Positions 43,253 through 50,735 of a stretch of 64,000 nucleotides of DNA are shown here, in pieces. Numbering within the stretch: position 1 is the first letter of the stretch; each line of letters starts with the position of its first letter. The stretch is taken from NCBI GenBank assembly GCA_023461275.1, contig JAEYMI010000093.1:17619-81618 (forward strand), in the 5' to 3' direction. This DNA is from Actinomycetes bacterium (GTDB lineage: Bacteria > Actinomycetota > Actinomycetes > Mycobacteriales > Mycobacteriaceae). The notes below the pieces were generated by a model. It saw only the letters and a program-made list of their open reading frames with translations. It was not told the DNA's origin and made no database searches. Position numbers and translations under genes: made by a program.

Positions 43253-43345
43253 CGCACAGTGGTCTGACGCACAGAGGTCTGACGCACAGAGGTCTGACGC
43301 ACAAGGGAATGAGCACATAGGAATGAGCACGAAGGGAATGAGAGG
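43204..43345. repeat. 14/15-bp tandem repeat array between sigM and its putative anti-sigma gene
   Basis: Six copies of TCTGACGCACAGAGG-like units start at 43204, 43219, 43248, 43263, 43278 and 43293. They are mixed with AATGAGCACATAGG-like units at 43234, 43308 and 43322. The first type carries a GACGCACA core; the second carries repeated AAGGGAATGAGC, which resembles SD plus start codon. The array separates sigM from the putative anti-sigma gene, and its copy number could tune spacing or expression. Confidence 0.75.
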
Positions 43346-43353
43346 GTGACACG

Positions 43354-44238
43354 ATGATCCCGCCATCGAATCCGGCGGACGACAGTGATCCGGCGGACGA
43401 CAGTTCTGCATCCGCCCAGCCCTCGTACTCCCAGCGCCCGTACCCCCAACCCCCGTACTCCGACGATCTCCTCGCCGACCTGCATGCGGGATTGCTGCCC
43501 GCCGAGGTCGACGAGCATGTGCGTGCCCACCTCACCGACCGCGACCGGGCCATCCTCGCCGCGCTCGATCAGACGATGGCCGATCTCCGTCGCGCTCCTA
43601 TCGAGGACGTCCCGATCCCTGACCATGTGCGAGCGATGACCGAACGAACCCTGGCCGCGATCTCCGCCGAGGTCGCCTCGTCACGGCCAGCGGCCGCGCC
43701 GTTCGCGAGCGCCCCGGCCGCCAGACCCACTGTTTCTCCTGCGCGCACTGCTCCCGCGGCACCCACCGACCTGGCCGATCGTCGACGACGCCGAGGGCAA
43801 TGGATCGCCGGGGGAGCGGGACTGCTGGCCGCGGCCGCGATCGCCGCGGTGGTCGCCTTGTCGTTCTCGGTGTGGAACACACCCAACTCCGATGACCAGC
43901 CCGCGCAGGCCCAGCCCAGCACCGACGCCGGCATCTCCACGAGCGATGCCGGAGCGAACCTGTCCGGGGCCGATCGCGTCGCGATGCTCTCGGTGTTCGG
44001 CCGTACCGACGCGGCACCGTTCGGGTCCATCGAACGTCTCCGACGCTGCACCGCCGCCAACGGCGTCGCCGACGACGTGCCGGTGGTCGGGTCCGGGCCG
44101 GTCACGTTGTCCGGCAGGCCCGCAGCGGTGATTCTGCTCGGTTCCGGCGTCGCGGGTCGCTTCACCGCACTCGCCGTCGGCCTCGACTGCGACACCGATC
44201 GGCCGTCGACCATCTCCCGAACCGAACTCGGCCGGTAG
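43354..44238 (+). CDS. Putative anti-sigma-M factor, single-pass membrane protein (Rv3912-like)
   Basis: The 294-residue protein has a disordered Pro/Tyr/Ser N-terminus. A cytoplasmic anti-sigma-like region (about 36-95) follows, with DDLLADLHAGLLPAEVDEHV. One membrane helix (about 150-172, GAGLLAAAAIAAVVALSFSV) leads to an extracytoplasmic domain of about 120 residues. Placement between sigM and trxB matches Rv3912, described as the SigM antagonist. The zinc-binding HxxxCxxC motif is absent, so it would be a non-ZAS anti-sigma factor. AGAGGG lies 8 nt upstream of the ATG. Function is inferred from context and topology. Confidence 0.75.
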   Translation: MIPPSNPADDSDPADDSSASAQPSYSQRPYPQPPYSDDLLADLHAGLLPAEVDEHVRAHLTDRDRAILAALDQTMADLRRAPIEDVPIPDHVRAMTERTLAAISAEVASSRPAAAPFASAPAARPTVSPARTAPAAPTDLADRRRRRGQWIAGGAGLLAAAAIAAVVALSFSVWNTPNSDDQPAQAQPSTDAGISTSDAGANLSGADRVAMLSVFGRTDAAPFGSIERLRRCTAANGVADDVPVVGSGPVTLSGRPAAVILLGSGVAGRFTALAVGLDCDTDRPSTISRTELGR

Positions 44239-44260
44239 CGGCCGGGCCCACCGCCGCCGG

Positions 44261-44286
44261 GGAACATCTCCCTTTACCCTTGTGTT
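44261..44286 (+). promoter_or_regulatory. SigH/SigR-type promoter of trxB-trxA
   Basis: GGAAC (44261-44265) and GTT (44284-44286) are separated by exactly 18 bp, the spacing of the thiol-stress sigma factor consensus GGAAT-N18-GTT (SigR in Streptomyces, SigH in mycobacteria). trxB/trxC is a known member of that regulon. Transcription would start about 55 bp before the trxB ATG. Confidence 0.6.
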
Positions 44287-44346
44287 GAAGCAGCCGGAAC
44301 GACCCCGGAGACCCGGTGCAGTCGTTCACATCACCACGGAGGATCG

Positions 44347-45354
44347 ATGGGCCAGACAGACAACCAGCAGATTCACGATCTGATCATCGTCGGATCCGGT
44401 CCCGCCGGGTACACCGCGGCCGTCTACGCGGCCCGGGCCGAACTCGCTCCACTGGTCTTCGAGGGCACCCAGTTCGGTGGTGCCCTGATGACCACCACCG
44501 AGGTAGAGAACTTTCCCGGATTCCAGAACGGCATCCAGGGTCCCGCCCTGATGGATGAGATGCGCGAACAGGCCCTGCGTTTCGGCGCCGACCTGCGGAT
44601 GGAGGACGTCGACGCCATCCGGCTCGACGGTCCGATCAAAGAGGTCGAGGTCGGCGGCGAGGTGCACCGAGCGCGTGCGGTGATTCTCGCGATGGGTGCC
44701 GCGGCACGCTACCTCGGTATCCAGGGTGAGCAGCAACTTCTCGGTCGCGGTGTGTCCGCGTGCGCCACCTGCGACGGATTTTTCTTCAAGGATCAGGACA
44801 TCGCGGTGATCGGCGGCGGTGACTCGGCCATGGAGGAAGCGACCTTCCTCACCAAGTTCGCCCGCAGCGTCACCCTGATCCACCGGCGCGAGGAGTTCCG
44901 CGCGTCGAAGATCATGCTCGAGCGTGCCCGCGCCAACGACAAGATCCGTTTCATCACCAACGCAGCGGTCACCAACGTCGTCGGCGACACCTCGGTCACC
45001 GGACTCGAGCTGACCGACCTCGTCACCGGTGAGCAGCGCACCATCGACGTGACCGGCATGTTCGTCGCGATCGGCCATGATCCGCGCAGCGAACTCGTCC
45101 GCGGTCAGGTGGACCTCGACGCGCAGGGATACGTCGTGGTCAACGGCCGCACCACGTACACGTCGGTGCCCGGTGTGTTCGCCGCCGGTGACCTCGTCGA
45201 TCACACCTATCGTCAGGCCATCACCGCCGCGGGAAGCGGGTGCGCGGCAGCGATCGACGCCGAGCGCTGGCTCGCCGACCAGGGCGACACCGACATCACG
45301 CCCGGCATCGAAGGCGACCTGGTGGTCGTCAACGCCGGGCAGGCGGCCGTCTGA
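44347..45354 (+). CDS. trxB: Thioredoxin reductase
   Basis: This 335-residue NADPH:thioredoxin oxidoreductase has an FAD-binding motif IIVGSGPAGYTAAVYAARAE at the N-terminus and the redox-active CATC (Cys139, Cys142). An NADPH motif VIGGGDSAMEEATFL and the C-terminal FAD loop GVFAAGDLVDHTYRQA are also visible. It is cytosolic and reduces the thioredoxin encoded 127 bp downstream. GGAGG precedes the ATG. The disulfide-stress promoter at 44261 fits this role. It sits between the anti-sigma and thioredoxin genes as in Rv3911-Rv3914. Confidence 0.97.
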   Translation: MGQTDNQQIHDLIIVGSGPAGYTAAVYAARAELAPLVFEGTQFGGALMTTTEVENFPGFQNGIQGPALMDEMREQALRFGADLRMEDVDAIRLDGPIKEVEVGGEVHRARAVILAMGAAARYLGIQGEQQLLGRGVSACATCDGFFFKDQDIAVIGGGDSAMEEATFLTKFARSVTLIHRREEFRASKIMLERARANDKIRFITNAAVTNVVGDTSVTGLELTDLVTGEQRTIDVTGMFVAIGHDPRSELVRGQVDLDAQGYVVVNGRTTYTSVPGVFAAGDLVDHTYRQAITAAGSGCAAAIDAERWLADQGDTDITPGIEGDLVVVNAGQAAV

Positions 45355-45435
45355 GACAGCAGAATCACATTGCCGGCCAACACTTTTCACCAACATTCCA
45401 TCGATCGTTGCGCAAGCTAGAACAGCGTTTCGCCC

Positions 45436-45465
45436 GAGCGTTCATCACCTAAGAGCGTTCATCAC
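45436..45465 (+). repeat. Direct repeat GAGCGTTCATCAC in the trxB-trxA gap
   Basis: Exact 13-mers at 45436-45448 and 45453-45465 (17-bp step) lie just upstream of the trxA SD AAGGAGG. The trxA leader also has CATCACC before its ATG. Possible RNA or protein binding site; no known motif. Confidence 0.5.
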
Positions 45466-45481
45466 ACAAGGAGGCATCACC

Positions 45482-45820
45482 ATGGGAGACCACACCGTCG
45501 CCGTCACCGACGCGACCTTCAAGGAGCAGGTTCTGCAGTCCGACAAGCCGGTTCTCGTCGACTTCTGGGCCACCTGGTGCGGCCCGTGCGCGATGGTCGC
45601 CCCGGTGCTCGAGGAGATCGCCCGCGATCACGCCGACGCCCTGACCATTGCCAAGGTCGACGTCGACGCCAGCCCGGCCACGGCTCGCGACTTCCAGATC
45701 ATGTCTATTCCGACGCTGATCCTGTTCGAGAACGGCGAACCCACCAAGCGGATCAAGGGAGCCAAGGGCAAGGCCGCTCTTCTCCGTGAGCTCGACGGCG
45801 TCGTCAGCTCGAAGGCCTGA
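45482..45820 (+). CDS. trxA: Thioredoxin
   Basis: The 112-residue thioredoxin has the active site WCGPC (Cys33, Cys36), the cis-Pro in MSIPTLILFENG, and the C-terminal KAALLRELDG helix. It reduces protein disulfides in the cytosol and is recycled by TrxB. A strong SD (AAGGAGG, 45468-45474) precedes ATG 45482. It is the second gene of the trxB operon and is followed by a perfect 15-bp hairpin. Mycobacterial naming calls this position trxC (Rv3914). Confidence 0.96.
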   Translation: MGDHTVAVTDATFKEQVLQSDKPVLVDFWATWCGPCAMVAPVLEEIARDHADALTIAKVDVDASPATARDFQIMSIPTLILFENGEPTKRIKGAKGKAALLRELDGVVSSKA

Positions 45821-45839
45821 TCGTCGCCGCGTAGCATAG

Positions 45840-45880
45840 CCGCATCGTCGACGACCGCATCTGCATCGTCGACGATGCGG
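45840..45880 (+). terminator. Perfect 15-bp hairpin after trxA
   Basis: CCGCATCGTCGACGA (45840-45854) and TCGTCGACGATGCGG (45866-45880) are exact complements around an 11-nt loop, 20 nt after the trxA stop. It is the best stem in this gap and probably ends the trxB-trxA transcript, though only GGTTGCT follows rather than a T-run. Confidence 0.75.
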
Positions 45881-46072
45881 GGTTGCTCACAACGATGGGG
45901 CATCACGACCCACCGAATGCGCGGCGACCTGGATGTTTGGGCCTGGAACAGCCCACACTCATGTTCCGACGCTACGACGGCGTCATTTGGTCGTCCCCCG
46001 GCGACCTGACAGAATGCAGATGCCGCACCGGATTGCGGTTACCACTGCGGCTTGGAATTGAGGGAGTGCAGG

Positions 46073-47266
46073 ATGCCGACGTTTCGTCTGGGCGATCGTG
46101 GCTCCGCCATCGCTGAGATTCGCCGCATTCTCGTCGGCCAGCGCCTGCTCCGCGCGCCACGGTTCTCGCCCAATGGGCACGACGCCAACGGACACGACGC
46201 CATCACCACGTGGACATCGCCAGATGAGGTTTTCGATCAGGAGTGCGATCACGCGGTCCGCGCGTTCCAGCAGCAACGCGGATTGATCGTCGACGGCATC
46301 GTCGGACCCGCCACCTACCGCGCACTGCGCGAGGCGTCCTACCAACTCGGTACCCGCATCCTGCTCTATCGGTTGTCGGCACCGATGGTCGGCGACGACG
46401 TCGCACAGTTGCAGGCACGTCTGCAGAACCTCGGGTACTACACCGGCCTGGTCGACGGTACCTTCGGGGATTCGACGCATAACGCGGTGTGTCTGTATCA
46501 GACCGAGTTCGGATTGTCCTCGGACGGCATCTGCGGTCCGGCGACGCTCCGGTCCCTCGAACGACTCGGCACCCGCATCACCGGCGGCTCGCCCTATGCG
46601 ATTCGCCAGGAAGAGCAGGTCCGACGCTCGGGTCCGCAACTATCCGGCAAGCGAATCGTCATCGACCCGGGAACCGGTGGGTTACACCAGTTTTCGTCCG
46701 GTGCTGTCGCCGACAGCGAGAGCCACGTGCTGTGGGATCTCGCTTCACGCCTCGAGGGTCGGATGGCCGCCGCGGGGATGGAGACCTTCCTCTCCCACGA
46801 CGGACACGGTAAGCCCACTGACAACGATCGCGCCCGCGTCGCCAACCTCGTCGACGCGGACCTGATGATCTCGTTGCGATGCGGCCACTACGAAAACGCG
46901 AAAGCCCATGGCGCCGCGGCGTTTTACTTCGGCAACTCACATGGTTCGTTCTCGACCATCGGGCGCAACCTCGCCGGATTCATCCAGCGAGAGATCGTTG
47001 CCCGTACCGGCCTGACCGACTGTCGCACGCACGAACGCACCTGGGACATTCTGCGGCTCACCCGCATGCCCGTTGCCCTCATCGACATCGGCTACATCAC
47101 CAGCCCGGAAGATGCTGCGCTACTGGAGAGTTCGCGTTACCGCGACGTCATCGCCGAGGCCATTCTGGTCGCGGTGAAGCGCCTCTACCTTCTCGGTGAG
47201 AACGACCGCCCCACCGGCACATACACTTTCGCCGAACTTCTTGCCGCCGAACGCTTTTCCTACTGA
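46073..47266 (+). CDS. cwlM: CwlM-like regulator with amidase fold
   Basis: This 397-residue protein has two peptidoglycan-binding-like helical domains (about 1-75 and 108-165; VDGIVGPATYRALREA and LSSDGICGPATLRSLERL) and an Amidase_3 domain (about 190-375). The first Zn ligand His of the DPGHGG motif is Thr (IVIDPGTGG), and the later SIHxN site reads SLRCGH, so amidase activity is unlikely. In mycobacteria CwlM is a cytoplasmic PknB substrate that activates MurA when phosphorylated near its C-terminus. The Thr-rich end PTGTYTFAELL matches that region, and no signal peptide is present. ATG 46073 has GAGGGAG upstream. Confidence 0.9.
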   Translation: MPTFRLGDRGSAIAEIRRILVGQRLLRAPRFSPNGHDANGHDAITTWTSPDEVFDQECDHAVRAFQQQRGLIVDGIVGPATYRALREASYQLGTRILLYRLSAPMVGDDVAQLQARLQNLGYYTGLVDGTFGDSTHNAVCLYQTEFGLSSDGICGPATLRSLERLGTRITGGSPYAIRQEEQVRRSGPQLSGKRIVIDPGTGGLHQFSSGAVADSESHVLWDLASRLEGRMAAAGMETFLSHDGHGKPTDNDRARVANLVDADLMISLRCGHYENAKAHGAAAFYFGNSHGSFSTIGRNLAGFIQREIVARTGLTDCRTHERTWDILRLTRMPVALIDIGYITSPEDAALLESSRYRDVIAEAILVAVKRLYLLGENDRPTGTYTFAELLAAERFSY

Positions 47267-47270
47267 TCGC

Positions 47271-47320
47271 TCCGCAGCCCTTCGGGAGCCTCGCCAAGGG
47301 CATCGCCAAGCAACGCGGCT
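47271..47320 (+). repeat. 50-bp duplicate of dciA coding sequence
   Basis: These 50 bp match 61607-61656 inside the DUF721 gene with one difference (C at 47280 versus T). They begin 5 bp after the cwlM stop, in the same orientation, and encode the QPFGSLAKGIAKQRG segment if read. No longer homology extends on either side. It is a recent partial duplication or gene-conversion tract, or a conserved site present in both places. Confidence 0.85.
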
Positions 47321-47365
47321 ACACATCAACGTCTAGCTACGGTCTCTCCGAGAGTGTTCCGGAAC

Positions 47366-48253
47366 CTACTCGGCCTGGTTGCCGGTAAGCAGTCCCGTCG
47401 GTACCGGCGCCGCGGTCCGCTCCCGGCCGGCCAGATCGATCGCAGCCATCACCACAAGTTTCTCCAGCGCGCCTTCGACGGCGAACTTCCATGCCAGTCC
47501 CTGGTCGAGTTCGAGCCGGAAGCGTGGGAAGCGGGGGTGTGAGGCGACGACGTCGAATCCGGAATCCTTGAGGAAGTCGGCGTCGATCATGCAGTGGTCG
47601 CAGAGGTCGTTCTCGGTGGCCTCGGTGAACTCCCGCGAGATCTCCGCCAGCGCCTCGTCGGCCCATAGCGTGCCCTCCGGCATCAGTACGGATTCAATTG
47701 TCCCGGAACCGGTTTCAATGTCGGGGATACTGCGCGTCTGGGTATCTGACCCCGAACGTGTTGTTGCACTGATGTTTTCGTCGTCATCGCTGCCTGACTC
47801 GGATTCGACGCCCCGGACGATGCCGAAGGCCTCGACGGCGCGGACGCCGCGCCGAATGAGATCGGCGACGACGGCGTCGAGTAGGAGAGTGGCGGACTCC
47901 TCGGCGGCGGGTTCGGTGCGGATCGACGTCAGCAGCACCGCGTCCGCACTCACCGGCGACGTCGGAAAGAACCTCGAGCGCGGTACCCGACCGGGCGGTG
48001 CATAAAAGGCGGTGCCGACAACGCCTCGTTTCTCGTCGCGGGCCAGCTGCCCACACGTACCCCACTCCAGGAGCAGTCCCGAGATCCAGGCTTCCTTGTC
48101 GAATTCGCTCTCGAAGCCGCCGAGGTCGCCGACCAGAGTCGACGACTCGTGGTCGCGGCTGTCCGGGTCCACTTCCCAGAAGACGCACCGTCGTGTGTGG
48201 GAGGGCAGCGAGTCGAACTCGTCGAGAGTCAGACCGGCGATCGTGATACTCAC
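47366..48253 (-). CDS. Conserved hypothetical, GNAT-like (Rv3916c position)
   Basis: The 295-residue protein has a GNAT-like N-terminal half: CVFWEVDP near the start, then EKRGVVGTAFYAPP and VLLTSIRTEPAAEESATLLL. An acidic Ser/Asp-rich insert follows near 153-190 (ESESGSDDDENIS). The C-terminal part contains CDHCMIDADFLKDSGFDVVA. It lies between cwlM and parB exactly as Rv3916c, whose function is unknown. Acetyl-CoA binding is not certain because the Q/RxxGxG loop is degenerate. GTG 48253 is preceded by GAGGGGG. It converges with cwlM. Confidence 0.7.
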   Translation of the reverse strand: MSITIAGLTLDEFDSLPSHTRRCVFWEVDPDSRDHESSTLVGDLGGFESEFDKEAWISGLLLEWGTCGQLARDEKRGVVGTAFYAPPGRVPRSRFFPTSPVSADAVLLTSIRTEPAAEESATLLLDAVVADLIRRGVRAVEAFGIVRGVESESGSDDDENISATTRSGSDTQTRSIPDIETGSGTIESVLMPEGTLWADEALAEISREFTEATENDLCDHCMIDADFLKDSGFDVVASHPRFPRFRLELDQGLAWKFAVEGALEKLVVMAAIDLAGRERTAAPVPTGLLTGNQAE

Positions 48254-48355
48254 ACCATCACCCCCTCTTCTCGTCGTGGTCGTCGACGGCCGACGACCGA
48301 AAACTGTTGTGCCCCTGAATCATTGGCGAAATCTCCGAGTCAGCGCCCCAATTAA

Positions 48356-48368
48356 CGTCACAGTGACG
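48356..48368. promoter_or_regulatory. CGTCACaGTGACG palindrome downstream of parB
   Basis: A perfect 6+1+6 palindrome lies 39 bp after the parB stop and about 100 bp upstream of the Rv3916c-like start. It could be an operator or the end signal of the parAB transcript. Confidence 0.4.
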
Positions 48369-48406
48369 AATCATCCGGGTACCCGAGGATGGACCAATTA
48401 CGTCAC

Positions 48407-49510
48407 TCAGTGATCTCCGGCGGCGTCGATCACCCCGACGATCCGTTGGAGATCCTCCACCGACCCGTACTCCACCACAATCTTGCCTTTCCGCTTGCCC
48501 AGACTCACGGTAACCCTCGTATCGAGACGGTTGGAGAGGCGCTCGGCGACATCCTGCAGTCCGGGCATCTGCATCGGCCGACGCTTCGGAGAAGTTGGTG
48601 CCTGCCGGTCGTCACCGTCGCCCCGGTTGGCCAGTGTCACGGCCTCTTCAGTGGCACGGACCGATAAACCTTCGGCGACGATGCGGGCCGCCAATGCTTC
48701 TTGGGCGTCGCTGCCGGTCTCCAAGGAGAGTAGCGCTCGAGCGTGACCGGCCGAGAGCACGCCTGCGGCGACTCGACGCTGCACCGGGATCGGCAGCTTC
48801 AGCAACCGAATCATGTTGCTGATCAATGGTCGCGATCGACCCAATCGGTTGGCGAGCTCCTCGTGCGTCACCCCGAACTCGTCGAGGAGCTGCTGGTAAG
48901 CAGCCGCTTCTTCCAACGGATTCAACTGGGCACGATGGATGTTCTCCAGCAATGCATCGCGGAGCATGTCGCCATCGGCGGTCTCGCGGACGATCGTCGG
49001 AATGGTCTCAAGGCCGGCCTTCTGGCTGGCCCGCCACCGACGTTCACCCATGACTATCTGGTAGCGAACGCCATCTGCAGTCGGCTCCGGAAGCGTACGC
49101 ACGACAATCGGCTGCATGAGCCCGAACTCGGAAATCGAGTGCACGAGCTCAGCCATGGCTTCGTCATCGAAGACACTGCGCGGCTGTTGCGGATTGGGCT
49201 GGATCACCAGGGGAGGTAACTCGCGGTAGGTGGCACCCACGTCGCCAACGGTGTCACCGACACGGACCGCATCCGATACCGGAGTCGGTGTGGATGCGGT
49301 AGGCGTGGCGGTGGCGTCGGTACCCGCATCGCTCGTCGACGGCGTCTCGGTGCCCTGCGGCTGCGATGCCTTCCCACCGATGACGACGTCGGCGGCGGCG
49401 TTGCCCATCCGCGATGTGTTCGCAGCTGTCTCTGGGGGACCAGTGGGGATCAGGGCGGCGAGTCCACGGCCCAGTCCGCCACGACGCTGTGCGGAATCTC
49501 GCTGGCTCAC
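48407..49510 (-). CDS. parB: Chromosome partitioning protein ParB
   Basis: This 367-residue CTPase/DNA clamp binds parS and spreads to recruit SMC and ParA. It has the ParA-interacting box RGGLGRGLAALIP at the N-terminus and a disordered Thr/Ser/Ala linker. The ParB core includes the GERRWRAS CTP motif and ENIHRAQLNPLEEAAAY, and the helix-turn-helix is LANRLGRSRPLISNMIRLLK. The C-terminal dimer domain ends VEDLQRIVGVI. GTG at 49510 has an A/G-rich stretch upstream. It follows parA (121-bp gap with one parS). Confidence 0.96.
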   Translation of the reverse strand: MSQRDSAQRRGGLGRGLAALIPTGPPETAANTSRMGNAAADVVIGGKASQPQGTETPSTSDAGTDATATPTASTPTPVSDAVRVGDTVGDVGATYRELPPLVIQPNPQQPRSVFDDEAMAELVHSISEFGLMQPIVVRTLPEPTADGVRYQIVMGERRWRASQKAGLETIPTIVRETADGDMLRDALLENIHRAQLNPLEEAAAYQQLLDEFGVTHEELANRLGRSRPLISNMIRLLKLPIPVQRRVAAGVLSAGHARALLSLETGSDAQEALAARIVAEGLSVRATEEAVTLANRGDGDDRQAPTSPKRRPMQMPGLQDVAERLSNRLDTRVTVSLGKRKGKIVVEYGSVEDLQRIVGVIDAAGDH

Positions 49511-49580
49511 TGGCGTGCGTTCCCTTCCGTGCCGATCGTGCAGGTGCTTACTGCGTTAGTACGTACTGCGCTGATGCTTG

Positions 49581-49594
49581 GTTTCACGTGAAAC
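49581..49594. other. parS site 1
   Basis: GTTTCACGTGAAAC, the actinobacterial ParB-binding palindrome, lies in the 121-bp gap between parA and parB. Confidence 0.9.
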
Positions 49595-49631
49595 AACGGG
49601 GTCATCGGGCGGTGGGTTATGAGATGTCGCA

Positions 49632-50726
49632 TCATGAGGCACCTCGCAAGGCAAGCTCGCGGGCAGCGTCGAGGTAACTCATTGAGCCACGGGATCCAGG
49701 GTCGTACTCAATGATCGTCATGCCGTAGCCCGGAGCTTCGGACACCTTGACGCTACGCGGAATGATTGTCGCGAGGACCTTGTCACCGAAGTGTCGTCGG
49801 ACCTCGTCCGCCACCTGATCGGCGAGCTTGGTGCGTCCGTCATACATGGTGAGCACAACTGTTGAGACATGCAGGTCGGGATTCAGGTGCGCCTGCACCA
49901 GCTCGATGTTGCGGAGAAGCTGGCCCACACCTTCGAGCGCGTAGTACTCACACTGGATGGGGATCATCACTTCCTTGGCAGCCACCATCGCGTTGACCGT
50001 CAGCAGTCCCAGTGATGGCGGGCAGTCGATCAGCACATAGTCGACACCGAGCTCGTCGAGCGTCTGCTTGTCGAGCGCGTTCCGAAGACGATTCTCTCGA
50101 GCGACCAGCGAGACCAGCTCGATCTCGGCGCCTGCCAGATCAAGAGTCGCCGGCACACAGTAGAGACGCTCGTTGCTCGGGCTCTGCTGTACTGCTTCCT
50201 TGAGCGTGACCTCACCAAGAAGTAGCTCGTACACCGACGCGATGTCCGGGTCTCGGTGATCGATGCCCAATGCCGTGCTCGCGTTACCCTGCGGATCGAG
50301 GTCGACGACCAGAACGGTGAGGCCGTGCAGGGCGAGCCCGGCAGCCATGTTCACCGCAGTCGTCGTCTTGCCGACGCCACCCTTCTGGTTGGCGACCGTG
50401 AGAATCCGGGTCTCGGCGGGGTGGGGGAGTTGCCCGGCACCACCGGGCGTCAGCACCTGGCTGGCACGAGCGGCCGCTGCCGCGATCGGGGTGTCGTGAA
50501 AACCGCCGCCGCTGCTGCTCGTCGAGGCGTTGGTTTCACGTGAAACATCGGGGTCTTGATCGACCACGCTTGGACTCCTTCGCCCTACGCTGTATTCGTC
50601 TACGCCGTTCGATGCCGCGGAACTCGACGCATCGTCACTGTCACTCGCGGGAACAACCTGTGCGACCGCCGCACTCGAGGGCGCGACACGATTGCCTCTA
50701 TTGTGCTCCCTGCGCAGACTCCACAC
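49632..50726 (-). CDS. parA: Chromosome partitioning ATPase ParA
   Basis: The 364-residue ParA/MinD-family ATPase has a deviant Walker A (ANQKGGVGKTTTAVNMAAGL), switch I VVDLDPQGNAS and Walker B YVLIDCPPSLG. An N-terminal extension of about 100 residues rich in Ser/Ala precedes the core. It forms the gradient that pulls ParB-bound origins apart. GTG 50726 lies within 10 bp of the rsmG stop, so the two genes are probably coupled. parS site 2 is inside its own coding region, in the N-terminal extension (VSRETN). Confidence 0.95.
   Translation of the reverse strand: MWSLRREHNRGNRVAPSSAAVAQVVPASDSDDASSSAASNGVDEYSVGRRSPSVVDQDPDVSRETNASTSSSGGGFHDTPIAAAAARASQVLTPGGAGQLPHPAETRILTVANQKGGVGKTTTAVNMAAGLALHGLTVLVVDLDPQGNASTALGIDHRDPDIASVYELLLGEVTLKEAVQQSPSNERLYCVPATLDLAGAEIELVSLVARENRLRNALDKQTLDELGVDYVLIDCPPSLGLLTVNAMVAAKEVMIPIQCEYYALEGVGQLLRNIELVQAHLNPDLHVSTVVLTMYDGRTKLADQVADEVRRHFGDKVLATIIPRSVKVSEAPGYGMTIIEYDPGSRGSMSYLDAARELALRGAS
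50533..50546. other. parS site 2 (inside parA)
   Basis: GTTTCACGTGAAAC lies within the parA reading frame and encodes VSRETN in the N-terminal extension. Confidence 0.9.
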
Positions 50727-50735
50727 CAATTCGGT

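Noticed and set aside
43204..43345. CRISPR array
   Set aside because: Units are 14-15 bp with no unique spacers; it is a simple tandem repeat.
43147..43626. Minus-strand ORF with VRQTS/CVRPL repeats
   Set aside because: The open frame comes from the 15-bp array and the antisense of the anti-sigma gene; no start signal or homology.
44296..44326. Second ECF promoter (GGAAC then CGTT) ahead of trxB
   Set aside because: Spacing of about 20-22 bp does not fit a SigM or SigH consensus; the upstream GGAAC-N18-GTT is better.
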